Assembly (NCBI RefSeq): GCF_009741265.1 | Contig: NZ_WOWL01000001.1 | Location: 2,170,001 to 2,234,000, forward strand | Length of the DNA stretch: 64,000 nt | Reading direction: 5' to 3' | DNA from: Pseudarthrobacter sp. GA104 | Lineage (GTDB): Bacteria > Actinomycetota > Actinomycetes > Actinomycetales > Micrococcaceae | Shown: positions 1-8,709 of the stretch, in pieces | How the letters are laid out: the number at the start of each line of letters is the position of its first letter | Numbering within the stretch: the stretch's first letter is position 1 | Made by a program: the position numbers and the translations under genes | The notes under the pieces: generated by a model | What the model saw: the letters and a program-made list of their open reading frames with translations, nothing else | Database searches by the model: none | Told to the model about the DNA's origin: nothing

Positions 1-970
1 CTCCGTGCTGGTCGTCATAGGCCTGCCAAATGGGGCGCATGACATTTTCGAGCTGGGCCAGCGTAGTCAGGCCCCGGAAACCATCTTCCAGCGTCCGGGC
101 GACGCTCCGCACGAACGGATCGTAGAGAGGGTCGCTGTCCACATTGATCTTGTCGACCTCCGTGGTGCCGTCCAGTGCCGTGAAAGTGGCTGTGCCGTCC
201 GAATCAACGGAGGCGAATCCTGCCTCACCGACCGAGGTAAAGCTGCAGTAGCGCTTCAGTGGAGAGCCAGGGAATGCGTAGCCGACCTCCACAATGGCTT
301 CGCGTCCTTCCGGTGTCGTGATGATGAGGCTTGCATGATCCTCAACGGACTGGTGGTGAAGAACCGATGAGAGCCGGGAGTCCACATGTGCTGCCGACTC
401 ATCGCAGCCCCGGAGGAACAGATCGACAAAATGCGGTGCAAGGTTGGCAAGGCAGCCGCCGCCCGCCTTGACCGGGTCCAGCATCCAGGCATTGCCGTTT
501 TCGAGATACCGGGATGGTGGACCAGCGACAAATGAGGTTCGCTGGTAAGTGGGCCGGCCCGCCTTGGCAAGCCATTTTTCGGTGGGTCCGCCGCGCTGGA
601 CCAGGGGTACAGTTACAGGCACGCCAGCTGCCTCGGCGGCCTGACGCACGGCAGAGAGCTCATTGAGGGAAGTGCCCAATGGCTTTTCGACGACGAACGG
701 AATGCCGCGCTCGATCAGGGCAAGACACTTTTCGGCCATACCGTCATGGGGACCAAAGACATAGGCGAGTCCGACGTTGGGGAGATCGACCAGCTTCTGC
801 CAGTCAGCTTCAAGCGGTGCGCCCCAGACTTTGGCCAGCTGCCGCACCTGCACGAGGGAAACATCATCGTCACCGACTCCGATAACGTCGTGCTCTTCGG
901 CAATCGCCTGCGCGCAGAGCGGAACATGCCAATGCGAAGCACCCAGAATAATCGTGCGTACGTTGGTCAA
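1..970 (-). CDS. Gfo/Idh/MocA-family oxidoreductase, C-terminus cut by window edge
   Basis: Reading the minus strand from a TTG at 970 gives an uninterrupted frame of 323 codons to the window edge. An AAGGGGG ribosome site lies about 9 nt upstream of the TTG, which fixes the start. The N-terminus has a Rossmann-like strand (TIILGASHWH), and the EKP motif of the family (VVEKPLGTS) follows near residue 95, where it helps bind the nicotinamide cofactor. The C-terminal part fits the alpha/beta substrate domain. Members oxidise or isomerise sugars and polyols with NAD(P). It is divergent from the aldolase, with a LacI-type operator 19 nt upstream of its start, so it probably belongs to the same sugar-acid regulon. 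The substrate cannot be told from sequence. Confidence 0.8.
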   Translation of the reverse strand, partial: MTNVRTIILGASHWHVPLCAQAIAEEHDVIGVGDDDVSLVQVRQLAKVWGAPLEADWQKLVDLPNVGLAYVFGPHDGMAEKCLALIERGIPFVVEKPLGTSLNELSAVRQAAEAAGVPVTVPLVQRGGPTEKWLAKAGRPTYQRTSFVAGPPSRYLENGNAWMLDPVKAGGGCLANLAPHFVDLFLRGCDESAAHVDSRLSSVLHHQSVEDHASLIITTPEGREAIVEVGYAFPGSPLKRYCSFTSVGEAGFASVDSDGTATFTALDGTTEVDKINVDSDPLYDPFVRSVARTLEDGFRGLTTLAQLENVMRPIWQAYDDQHG

Positions 971-988
971 CCGCAATACCCCCTTGTA

Positions 989-1016
989 TGAGATCGGTTG
1001 CTGAGATCGGTTGCAA
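989..1016. promoter_or_regulatory. Tandem LacI-type operator, copy 1
   Basis: Two direct copies of TGAGATCGGTTGC lie head to tail. The 14-mer TGAGATCGGTTGCA fits the LacI-family operator pattern (TG....CG....CA with central CG). It sits between the divergent dehydrogenase and aldolase genes. The identical 28 bp recurs in reverse orientation at 2481-2508. That it binds a LacI/GalR regulator is inference; no such regulator is in the window. Confidence 0.65.
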
Positions 1017-1116
1017 TAACAGTATGGATGGTGGGAGAGTTTGTCAATGGAACTAACACCCATAGGGGCCGGGCTGGTCAAAAAGTTAGGGCAAACCCGG
1101 TCAGAGAGAGGTCAGC

Positions 1117-1764
1117 ATGTATAAGAAACTTCGCACCCTGCAAACCATCGACGAGTCCGGGGCAGTCCTCATTGTGCGACTGGAGAACGCCGAGGTTGCC
1201 GAGCGTGTTGCCGAAGCTGCCATCGCCGGAGGTTTCCGCGCCCTCGAAATTACGCTTTCCATTCCCGGCGCCGTGGATGTGATCCGTCATCTCGCCGCCA
1301 AGCATGGACCCAGCGGCGTGGCGATCGGTGCCGGAACAGTACTGGACGAGCACGCGGCGTACGAGTGCATCCGGGCCGGTGCCCAGTTCCTGGTCAGCCC
1401 TCAGTTGAACCCCGCGATGATCCGGACAGCGAACCGGTACCAGGTGCCCACCGTCAGCGGGGCCTACACGCCAACCGAGCTCGTTGAGTCCGCCGAAGCC
1501 GGCGCTGACATTCTCAAGCTCTTCCCCACCGAAGCCGGCGGCATCCCGTATGCAAAGTCCGTACTGGCGCCGCTGGCACACCTGCCGATTATGCCGGCAG
1601 GCGGCGTCACCCTTGAAAACGTCGGCGACTGGTTCGCGGCGGGCGTGGCCGGCGTCGGCGTAGGCAGCTACGTGACCAAGGCATGGCAACCCGACGGCGA
1701 CTTCTCCCGTGTCACGGAGGCAGCCCGGGCGTTCCTCACCGCAGTAGCAAAGGCCCGCCTTTAA
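1117..1764 (+). CDS. 2-dehydro-3-deoxy-phosphogluconate-type (KDPG/KHG) aldolase
   Basis: A 215-aa class I aldolase of the Entner-Doudoroff type, cleaving a 2-keto-3-deoxy-6-phospho sugar acid to pyruvate and a phospho-aldehyde. The expected TIM-barrel motifs are present: EITL with catalytic Glu44, GAGTVL at 72-77, a TPTE phosphate-loop region near 118, the Schiff-base Lys134 in DILKLFP, and the MPAGGV loop near 159. Length matches the family (about 210 aa). The start follows an AGAGAGAGG site. The stop overlaps the next ATG by one base (TAATG), so the kinase is translationally coupled; together they suggest phosphorylation then cleavage of a 2-keto-3-deoxy sugar acid. The exact sugar isomer is unknown. 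Confidence 0.88.
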   Translation: MYKKLRTLQTIDESGAVLIVRLENAEVAERVAEAAIAGGFRALEITLSIPGAVDVIRHLAAKHGPSGVAIGAGTVLDEHAAYECIRAGAQFLVSPQLNPAMIRTANRYQVPTVSGAYTPTELVESAEAGADILKLFPTEAGGIPYAKSVLAPLAHLPIMPAGGVTLENVGDWFAAGVAGVGVGSYVTKAWQPDGDFSRVTEAARAFLTAVAKARL

Positions 1765-2306
1765 TGTCCCCTCAAGTCTTCATTGTTATCGGCCCTGCCG
1801 GATCGGGAAAGACCACCATCGCCCAGCAGACAGCACAACAGCATGAGGCTGCCTACCTGGACAAGGACCGGGTCAGTGGCCGCTTCGTCGAGTTCGCGCT
1901 AACCGCTACCGGGCACGATCCCACCGATCGCGAGTCCAACGACTACTATCGCGACCATTTGCTGCCCCTCGAGTACGAAACTCTCATGGATGTCGCGGGG
2001 ATAAACCTGCGCCTCGGCCGATCCGTGGTCCTTGATGCTCCCTTCGGAGCCTATTTCCGACAACCAGACTATTTGACCCGTGCGGCGAAAGACTTCCAAT
2101 GGCCGTCCCCCGCGATCACCGTGATACGTGTCCGGGTACCTCAAGACATCCTGCGTACGCGCCTCATCCGGCGCGGACTGGAACGGGACCAGTGGAAACT
2201 TGCCCACTGGGATGACTACTGGTCCGTCTACGGCAGCCTGGAGTGCTCCTGGTCCGGAGTGCACTTCCAAGACTTCAACAATGAGGCACCCCTTCCGGCC
2301 GAATAA
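1764..2306 (+). CDS. P-loop kinase, gluconokinase/AAA-like
   Basis: A 180-aa protein with a Walker A motif GPAGSGKTT at residues 9-17, followed by a short nucleoside/gluconate-kinase-like fold: a DKD segment after the first helix, a VVLDAPFG strand in the middle and a basic lid region (LRTRLIRRGLERD). The start chosen is the ATG at 1764, which overlaps the aldolase stop; the frame stays open 27 codons further upstream, but that stretch lies inside the aldolase gene. Coupling to a KDPG-type aldolase suggests a sugar-acid kinase acting just before cleavage. Gluconokinases are similar in size, but the assignment to gluconate is not proven. Confidence 0.7.
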   Translation: MSPQVFIVIGPAGSGKTTIAQQTAQQHEAAYLDKDRVSGRFVEFALTATGHDPTDRESNDYYRDHLLPLEYETLMDVAGINLRLGRSVVLDAPFGAYFRQPDYLTRAAKDFQWPSPAITVIRVRVPQDILRTRLIRRGLERDQWKLAHWDDYWSVYGSLECSWSGVHFQDFNNEAPLPAE

Positions 2307-2710
2307 GACGAACCGGGTCTCGGTCAGGCGGCACCGGTTTGCGCACGATGGCCAACCGGGGGTACGGAGAAGCCATAGCCCTGACCCGTGTATCTGCTCC
2401 GAAGCAACGGCCTTTCCTCGAAGTTCGCGTCAGGACCTCACAAGACATTGACAAGGATCACATGAGGTCCGTATCGTTACTTGCAACCGATCTCAGCAAC
2501 CGATCTCACTGAACAAATGTGGAGGGGCTGGATTGCTTTCCTTCCCGCTTGAAGGCAGCAGCGCATAGGCGTTTGCGGCTCGGCTTTTGGCTTTGGCCGG
2601 CGGTTGGCCCGTTGAACCGGGTGGCAGCCGGGAGAGAACCGCATACGGTTTCAGGTGGCCGGGAATATTCCAATACCCTCCTCAGTACACGTAAAAATAT
2701 GGAGAGTTCA
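2307..2710. other. Intergenic region before the MHS transporter
   Basis: About 400 bp with no credible gene. It holds the second LacI-type tandem operator (2481-2508). The transporter mRNA leader follows, ending in GGAGAG 8 nt before the chosen ATG at 2711. An in-frame open stretch upstream of 2711 lacks a ribosome site and is treated as leader. Confidence 0.6.
2481..2508. promoter_or_regulatory. Tandem LacI-type operator, copy 2
   Basis: This is the exact reverse complement of the 28 bp at 989-1016, two copies of the TGCAACCGATCTCA-type half-operator in tandem. The position about 200 bp upstream of the transporter suggests the same repressor controls both promoters, possibly by looping over the 1.5 kb between them. 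Confidence 0.65.
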
Positions 2711-4120
2711 ATGAAGACCTCACAAGCAGTCCACGGCAGCTCGGGCCCTACCGATCTCAAGGCCCCCGGTCGTGGCTACCGCAACGTCGTGGCGGGCACG
2801 ATTGGCCACTTTGTCGAGTGGTATGACTGGTACATTTACGGGCTCCTGGCCGCGGTGTTCTCATCCCAGATATTTCCGGGCGATGACCCCTTTGCCTCCC
2901 TTGTCGCAGCTCTGCTCACCTACGCGGTGGGGTTTGTTGTCCGGCCGCTCAGCGGCATCATCATCTCCCCACTGGCCGACCGTTTCGGCCGAAGGCTCAT
3001 CCTGACACTGTCCGTCTCCGGGATGGCGCTCGGCTCGCTCATCATCGGCCTCACACCTTCCTTTGCGGCCATCGGCTATGCAGCGCCTGTTCTCTTCCTT
3101 GTTGCACGCATCATCCAGGGCATCTCGGCCGGCAGTGAGGGTCAGAGTGCCATCGCGTTCATGGTCGAACACGCTCCCGCGAACCGGAGGGGCCTGTTCG
3201 GTTCGTTCACCAATATGGCGAGCGGTCTCGCAACGCTCGCGGCGACGGGGGCCGCGGCAATGGTGACAGCATCCTTTGCTCCAGCTGACCTTGCCGCTTT
3301 TGGTTGGCGCATCCCGTTTGTCATTGGAGGCATCCTCGGTATCGTCGGCCTCATCTTGAGGGCCCGTGCACAGGAAACCCCTGAATTTGAAGCAGAGTCA
3401 CTGGTCGACCAAAAATCCGCTGGGGCCCGCCTGGTGGACCTGGTACGCGAACACCCCAAGGCGCTGCTGCAGGCAGCTGCGCTGTCCGCCCCGGCCGTGG
3501 CCTACTACACCTGGGCGACCTTCCTTCCCACCTACGCCAAGCTCACCACCGGCCGGGACCTGTCCTCCACACTCGCCGGAAGCGTTATCGGACTGGCATT
3601 GCTAGTGATCATCGTGCCGGTCTGCGGATACCTTTCCGACCGCCTCGGCCGACGCAAGATCTTCCCCATCGTCGGCGCCATTGGCATGATCGTTCTCTTC
3701 TACCCCATGCTCCTGTTGCTGAACCAGCCCGGCTTCGGGGTATATGTTCTGGTCTCGGCATCAGGGTGGGTGGTTCTCGGCATCTGGCAGTCGGTCTACC
3801 CAACCATCCAGGCCGAACTGTTCCCCGCCTCAGTCCGTGTATCGGGCATCGGCCTCGCACACCAAATCGTAATCGCTGTCTTCGGTGGCACCGCCCCGCT
3901 GATCGCCGCAGCGTTCGTCGGAACCGGACAGCCCATGCTCGTCGCGGTCTACATGATCGCCATTGTCGCCCTCAGCCTCATCGTCTACTTCACTCTCCCG
4001 GAGACGGGCAACCGCGGCGACCGCGCCACCGTGGCGCTTGCTGACCCTGAAGTACTCGAAGGCGAACACCTGCTCACGAGCACCTCGCCGGCCACCGGCG
4101 GGGTGAAGCGTTCCCGCTAG
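2711..4120 (+). CDS. MHS-family (metabolite:H+ symporter) MFS transporter
   Basis: A 469-aa integral membrane protein of the major facilitator superfamily. The N-terminal FVEWYDWYIYG segment and the RPLSGIIISPLADRFGRR loop between helices 2 and 3 are the signature of the metabolite:H+ symporter (citrate/ketoglutarate/shikimate-type) branch. A second MFS loop motif, LSDRLGRRKI, appears in the C-terminal half. About 12 membrane segments are visible. The start at 2711 has GGAGAG 8 nt upstream; the ATG at 2699 is less well placed. In context it probably imports the sugar acid or organic acid degraded by the neighbouring enzymes. Confidence 0.87.
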   Translation: MKTSQAVHGSSGPTDLKAPGRGYRNVVAGTIGHFVEWYDWYIYGLLAAVFSSQIFPGDDPFASLVAALLTYAVGFVVRPLSGIIISPLADRFGRRLILTLSVSGMALGSLIIGLTPSFAAIGYAAPVLFLVARIIQGISAGSEGQSAIAFMVEHAPANRRGLFGSFTNMASGLATLAATGAAAMVTASFAPADLAAFGWRIPFVIGGILGIVGLILRARAQETPEFEAESLVDQKSAGARLVDLVREHPKALLQAAALSAPAVAYYTWATFLPTYAKLTTGRDLSSTLAGSVIGLALLVIIVPVCGYLSDRLGRRKIFPIVGAIGMIVLFYPMLLLLNQPGFGVYVLVSASGWVVLGIWQSVYPTIQAELFPASVRVSGIGLAHQIVIAVFGGTAPLIAAAFVGTGQPMLVAVYMIAIVALSLIVYFTLPETGNRGDRATVALADPEVLEGEHLLTSTSPATGGVKRSR

Positions 4121-4301
4121 GCACGCTGTCTCCCTGGGGAGCAGCAGCGGCTCGACCGGGAACAAGGGTCGTGACGGCCCCGCGCCTCGTGGAGCCGCCC
4201 GACTCGCGATGGGTGCGATCCCGTGCGCATGATCGAAAGAGCCACTGCCGTATGAGTGAAACAAGTTTTTCATAGGCGCAGAACTAAGAGGATGTTTCTA
4301 C

Positions 4302-5123
4302 ATGAACCAAATGATTATTAATACGTTCTCCTACCTGTGGTCATCTTCGGCAATTGATGCAATAGCCGAATTGGTCGACAACGGGTATAAAGCTTTCGAG
4401 GTACCGGTTAGCTCTCCACATTGCTGGCCGGAGGAAATATCCAGTCCGGAACGTGCGGCAATCCGCGGAAGACTTGATGGATATGGCGCCACAATCAGGT
4501 CACTGAACGCCGGCGGGTATGACATCAACCTGGCCAGCCCTGGCGCCAGCATGCGCCGCAAAAGTATCGAGCACATCAAGTCAGTGATCGACCTGGCCGA
4601 AGCCTGGGATGTCCCCGAAGTTGTAATCTCCCCCGGCACAAGGCGCCCCATGATCTCACCGTCACTCGAGAAGACTTACGGGTGGATGTACGAGAGCCTG
4701 GAGCAACTCATCCCGTTGGCCAAAGAGGCTGGCACGCGACTGCTTTTCGAAAACACGCCCTATTGCTTCACCCCCACCATCCAGGACCTGGCAGGGGTCG
4801 TAAACATGATCAACGACGACTCAGTCAAGGTCGTGTACGACGTCGCCAACGCTGCATATATCGGAGAGGATCCCGTAGAAAGCCTGCTCTCCCACTACGG
4901 ATCAATTGGGTTGGTACATATTTCTGATACGGGCACGGAAACCTGGGGTCACGATCCGATCGGCACGGGAGTGATCGACTGGAGCGGCCTGGGCAAGGCT
5001 GTCAGAGAAACGTGTGGAGTCAACAACGTTGTTCTTGAGATCATTCGCGAAGAGAACCCCGTCCAGGAATTCAAGAAGGCAATGCAGGACCTCAAAGATC
5101 AGGGCTGGGAACTGGCAAACTAG
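4302..5123 (+). CDS. Sugar phosphate isomerase/epimerase (xylose isomerase-like TIM barrel)
   Basis: A 273-aa protein of the AP-endonuclease-2/xylose-isomerase TIM-barrel family. Expected metal-ligand strands are seen: FEVPVSSPH near the N-terminus, LLFENTPYCF near residue 145, VVYDVANAAYIGED, VHISDTG followed by a GTGVIDW segment, and VVLEIIREENP near the C-terminus. Members epimerise or isomerise ketoses and related sugars using a divalent metal. AAGAGGA precedes the ATG. Base composition and codon use are visibly more AT-rich than in the housekeeping genes, which hints at horizontal acquisition. The substrate is unknown. Confidence 0.8.
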   Translation: MNQMIINTFSYLWSSSAIDAIAELVDNGYKAFEVPVSSPHCWPEEISSPERAAIRGRLDGYGATIRSLNAGGYDINLASPGASMRRKSIEHIKSVIDLAEAWDVPEVVISPGTRRPMISPSLEKTYGWMYESLEQLIPLAKEAGTRLLFENTPYCFTPTIQDLAGVVNMINDDSVKVVYDVANAAYIGEDPVESLLSHYGSIGLVHISDTGTETWGHDPIGTGVIDWSGLGKAVRETCGVNNVVLEIIREENPVQEFKKAMQDLKDQGWELAN

Positions 5124-5295
5124 CCCGATGTCCGGTGACGCGCCGCGGTAGCGAAGATCTGCAGGACAATTTGTAAATAGTTCACATTGCGAATCGATCA
5201 TCACCAACGTCAAGGAACTTGGACGGTCATGATTCTAATGAGATTTTGCAGCAGCAATTTTTGGCATGTGAACCGCTGATAAAGGAGTATGTGCG

Positions 5296-6087
5296 ATGAG
5301 AGCTTTGGTTAGTGGCGGAAGTAGCGGTATAGGAGCAGCGACCTGCCTGAGAATCGCAGAGGGGGCTCTGGCTCGTGGCGTACACCCGATGATCGCAGTG
5401 GCAGGACACGATTCGAACGGCAACCAGGAACAAGTCGTTCGTTCAATCCAGTCAATGGGCGGTACCGCTATCGCATTGGCGGGCAACCTTGGCGACCCAG
5501 AGGTGCCAGGTAAATTGGTAGAAGCCGCGGTAGCCGAATTTGGCGGGTTGGACGCACTCGTAGCAAACGCGGGGATCGCAAACCCCGGCGCCATCTGTGA
5601 CGTGTCCCTTGAAGACTGGGACGAGATGTTCGCCGTCAACCTTCGCGGCCCGTGGCTTCTTGCAAAAGCAAGCCACCCGCATTTGAGTCAGAGCCGCGGA
5701 TCCGCCTGCTTCACCTCTTCCATGTCTGGTCAGGTACCGCACGCTGGATCAGGCGCTTACAGCCCCAGCAAAGCCGCGTTGACGATGCTGGCCCAAACAC
5801 TCGCGCTGGAATGGGCACCCGAAGGAATTCGCGTCAATGTGGTCTCACCGGGCATGACCCACACACGGATGACCGAAAAAATGTATGCCGATCCCGAAAT
5901 CAAGAAGGCAAGGGAAAATATCATCCCGTTGGCAAGAATTGGAGATCCCACGGACATTGCGAACGTGATCGAATTTCTCGTTAGCCCGCTATCGGGGTAC
6001 GTCACGGGGCAAGACATCTGCGTCGATGGTGGCTTCACCAAGTCCATTCTTAGCCACATCCCTGGTCGACCCAGCTCCAAGTCCTGA
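5296..6087 (+). CDS. Short-chain dehydrogenase/reductase (SDR)
   Basis: A 263-aa classical SDR. The coenzyme loop SGGSSGIG is at 6-13, the NAG motif at 91-93, active-site Asn near 115, Ser at 141-142, and the catalytic YSPSK pair Tyr155/Lys159. The C-terminal GYVTGQDICVDGGF segment is typical. It uses NAD(P) to oxidise or reduce a hydroxyl or carbonyl. A strong AAAGGAG site precedes the ATG. As the last gene of the catabolic cluster it may oxidise the sugar or its lactone, as many 2-keto-3-deoxy pathway dehydrogenases do; that is inference. Confidence 0.87.
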   Translation: MRALVSGGSSGIGAATCLRIAEGALARGVHPMIAVAGHDSNGNQEQVVRSIQSMGGTAIALAGNLGDPEVPGKLVEAAVAEFGGLDALVANAGIANPGAICDVSLEDWDEMFAVNLRGPWLLAKASHPHLSQSRGSACFTSSMSGQVPHAGSGAYSPSKAALTMLAQTLALEWAPEGIRVNVVSPGMTHTRMTEKMYADPEIKKARENIIPLARIGDPTDIANVIEFLVSPLSGYVTGQDICVDGGFTKSILSHIPGRPSSKS

Positions 6088-6833
6088 CACCGGTACTCCG
6101 GAAAGTGGCTTCTCCGTCTCCCGTAACACTGGCGGCCACGCCGCCGGCGCCAGCCCCAGGCAACTGCCCTGACTCACTATGGCGGGTCAGGGCACCCTTG
6201 CGTGTTTGGGTCGGTTTCGCCGGGCCGTCCCGCCGTCGCGCTCGGCTCGACGCTGCCGCAGTGTCGCCCGAACCGGCCGACTACCGCTTCACTCTCGCAA
6301 ACGCCGTAGTGGCGGTCGCCCCGCGCGCCTCTGACCTGGGGGGTCCCTGCGTTAGAAGACCCGGCGCATAGATGGCAGCGATGCCCGTCAAATTCGCGTA
6401 CACCCCAACCTGACGTCAGGCGACCAGTCATCCGACGTCAGAAAAGAGCAGGTTCGCCCCTTCCCAGACAGGGTTCTCAACGAGTCTTAGATTTCATCCT
6501 GACAGCATTTAGGCTCAGGAGGCTTCGACTGGACGGGGACACCACAGTTGTCCTCTGGTCTTCACCGGCGAAACGCCTCCGTGGCCAACCTGATGCTTTA
6601 GATCGTGGGCCTCGTCGAATTCGATGCTGCGGAGGTGGATCGGCGTGCCGCATCCGTTGTTGAGAAGTCCGTCCTGGCCCGCGTGGTACGGAATCACCAG
6701 GAATTCGGTCTGCCAGCCCCTTGAGCCAGGCCAAGGACGAGCAGCCTAACAAGGCACCACTTGTAATATAAGTACAGCACTTATATCCTAAGTTGGCGGG
6801 CAAAGGAGCCCGGCCCCGCCCAAAGGAGAAACC
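6088..6833. other. Non-coding spacer, possible gene remnant and palindrome
   Basis: About 750 bp without an intact gene. A short open frame on the minus strand at roughly 6512-6720 reads like the end of a protein but has no start with a ribosome site and no recognised motif. The perfect inverted repeat at 6766-6786 lies just before the next gene. Nothing else stands out. Confidence 0.5.
6766..6786. promoter_or_regulatory. Perfect 8-bp inverted repeat, probable GntR operator
   Basis: ATATAAGT and ACTTATAT are separated by 5 bp, 48 bp upstream of the dehydratase-like gene. The gene pair ends in a GntR-family regulator, whose dimers bind such palindromes, so autoregulation is likely. Confidence 0.55.
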
Positions 6834-7961
6834 GTGAGTACCGTCGACCTGATCCGGCACGTCAAACTGTCCACCGCCCGCCTTCCCCTCGCTGTTCCCA
6901 TCAGCGATGCCAAGGTCTTCACGGGCAGGCAGAAGCCCATGACGGAGGTGGTCTTCCTGTTCGCGGAAATCACCACGGAGCTGGGGCACACCGGCGTCGG
7001 ATTCAGCTACTCCAAGCGGGCCGGCGGGCCGGCGCAGTATGCACACGCCAAGGAAGTAGCCGAGGGCGTCATCGGCGAGGATCCCAACGACATTGCGAAG
7101 ATCTACACCAAGCTGCTGTGGGCCGGAGCGTCAGTGGGCCGGTCCGGCGTCGCCACCCAGGCACTGGCCGCCATCGACATCGCCCTCTACGACCTCAAAG
7201 CCAAGCGGGCCGGCCTGCCGCTGGCCAAGCTCCTGGGCTCGTACCGCGACTCCGTGCAGACGTACAACACGTCCGGCGGATTCCTGAACGCAACCCTCGA
7301 GGAAGTGAAGGCCCGGGCCACCCAGTCACTCGAGGAAGGCATCGGCGGCATCAAGGTCAAAGTGGGCCTCCCCGACAGCAAAGAGGACCTGCGCCGCGTC
7401 GCAGGCATCCGCGAACACATCGGCTGGGACGTTCCGCTGATGGTGGACGTCAACCAGCAGTGGGACCGGGCCACCGCCCTGCGGATGGGCCGCCAGCTCG
7501 AGGAGTTCAACCTGATCTGGATCGAAGAACCCCTGGACGCCTACGACTTCGAGGGCCACGCCCACCTGGCCAACGTCCTGGACACCCCCATCGCCACCGG
7601 TGAAATGCTGGCGTCTGTGGCCGAACACAAGGGCCTCATCAACGCCAACGGCTGCGACATCATCCAGCCGGACGCTCCCCGCGTCGGCGGCATCACCCAG
7701 TTCCTCCGCCTGGCCGCCCTGGCCGACGAGCGCGGGCTGGGCCTGGCACCGCATTTCGCCATGGAAATCCATCTCCATCTCGCCGCTGCCTACCCGCGCG
7801 AGCCCTGGGTGGAACACTTCGACTGGCTCGACCCGCTGTTCAATGAACGGCTCGAAACCAAGGACGGCCGGATGATCGTCCCGGACCGCCCGGGCCTCGG
7901 CGTCACCCTCAGCGACCAGGCACGTGCCTGGACCACCGAGACCGTGGAGTTCGGCGCGTAA
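6834..7961 (+). CDS. Enolase-superfamily sugar-acid dehydratase (galactarate/L-talarate dehydratase-like)
   Basis: A 375-aa mandelate racemase/muconate lactonizing enzyme-type protein, predicted to take a proton alpha to a carboxylate and eliminate water from an aldarate or aldonate. Catalytic features: KVK at 174-176, metal ligands Asp205, Glu231 (WIEEP) and Glu257 (TGEM), and His307 (APHF) as second base. The GTG start has AAAGGAG 6 nt upstream. The MxxEIHLHL segment after His307 resembles talarate/galactarate dehydratases more than mandelate racemase. The downstream regulator starts 10 nt after the stop. Its product would be a 2-keto-3-deoxy acid, matching the aldolase chemistry of the upstream cluster. 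Confidence 0.82.
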   Translation: MSTVDLIRHVKLSTARLPLAVPISDAKVFTGRQKPMTEVVFLFAEITTELGHTGVGFSYSKRAGGPAQYAHAKEVAEGVIGEDPNDIAKIYTKLLWAGASVGRSGVATQALAAIDIALYDLKAKRAGLPLAKLLGSYRDSVQTYNTSGGFLNATLEEVKARATQSLEEGIGGIKVKVGLPDSKEDLRRVAGIREHIGWDVPLMVDVNQQWDRATALRMGRQLEEFNLIWIEEPLDAYDFEGHAHLANVLDTPIATGEMLASVAEHKGLINANGCDIIQPDAPRVGGITQFLRLAALADERGLGLAPHFAMEIHLHLAAAYPREPWVEHFDWLDPLFNERLETKDGRMIVPDRPGLGVTLSDQARAWTTETVEFGA

Positions 7962-7971
7962 CCTTGAAGCC

Positions 7972-8670
7972 ATGAGTCGGAACCTCACCGCGGACCTCGC
8001 CGCTGACCTTCGCAACCGCATCGTTGACGGCGTCATCCAGCCGGGTGAGAAGCTCCCCAGCGAGAACACCCTCATCAGCGACTTCGGCGTCAGCCGGACG
8101 GTTGTCCGCGCGGCGCTGACCCGGCTCCAGGCCGAGGGGCTTGTTGAAACCGAGCGGGGGCGGGGAAGCTTCGCCCTCACGCCGCCGACGGACCGGCCCC
8201 AGGCAGCACCCGGGGCCCGTCCGGTGGCCACCATGGAGGACCGGGTCCACCTGCTGGAGTTCCGTATGGGCGTGGAAACCGAAGCCGCCGCGTTGGCCGC
8301 ACGGAACCACACCGAGCGGCAGCTGCGCGCCGTCACCGCGGCCCTTGAGGAGTTCACCGCCAGCGCGGGGCACCCCGCCCGCGCCATGAAGTCGGATTTC
8401 GAGTTCCACCGCGCCGTTGCCGCGGCCTCCGGCAACCCCTACTACTCCGACTGCCTGGCGGCGCTTGGCCAAACGATGATCGCGATGCCGCGCACCCGCC
8501 TCATGACCGGCGTCGAGCATTACGCCCGGGACCACTTCGACCAGGTGGTCCAGGAGCACCGCTCCATCTCGGAGGCCATTGCGGACGGTGACGAGGCTGC
8601 CGCAGCGGCTGCCATGCGCAGCCACCTGGCCAATTCACGACGCCGGTTCAAGGCTTCCGCGCGGCCGTAA
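7972..8670 (+). CDS. GntR-family (FadR subfamily) transcriptional regulator
   Basis: A 232-aa regulator. The N-terminal winged helix (residues about 5-70) has the GntR hallmark PGEKLPSE and the recognition-helix stretch VSRTVVRAALTRLQAEGLV. The C-terminal helical FCD domain holds the likely metal/ligand residues (EFHRAVAAASGN, then two later His). The ATG at 7972 lies 10 nt after the dehydratase stop; an upstream in-frame ATG would overlap the dehydratase. It probably represses its own operon through the palindrome at 6766-6786 and is released by the sugar-acid substrate. Confidence 0.85.
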   Translation: MSRNLTADLAADLRNRIVDGVIQPGEKLPSENTLISDFGVSRTVVRAALTRLQAEGLVETERGRGSFALTPPTDRPQAAPGARPVATMEDRVHLLEFRMGVETEAAALAARNHTERQLRAVTAALEEFTASAGHPARAMKSDFEFHRAVAAASGNPYYSDCLAALGQTMIAMPRTRLMTGVEHYARDHFDQVVQEHRSISEAIADGDEAAAAAAMRSHLANSRRRFKASARP

Positions 8671-8709
8671 CCTGGCGTGGCGCCTGGCTATCGGGCACGA
8701 AACCTCAGC

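Noticed and set aside
7326..8435. Minus-strand open frame opposite the dehydratase and GntR genes
   Set aside because: Antisense shadow; both plus-strand genes have catalytic or DNA-binding motifs and ribosome sites.
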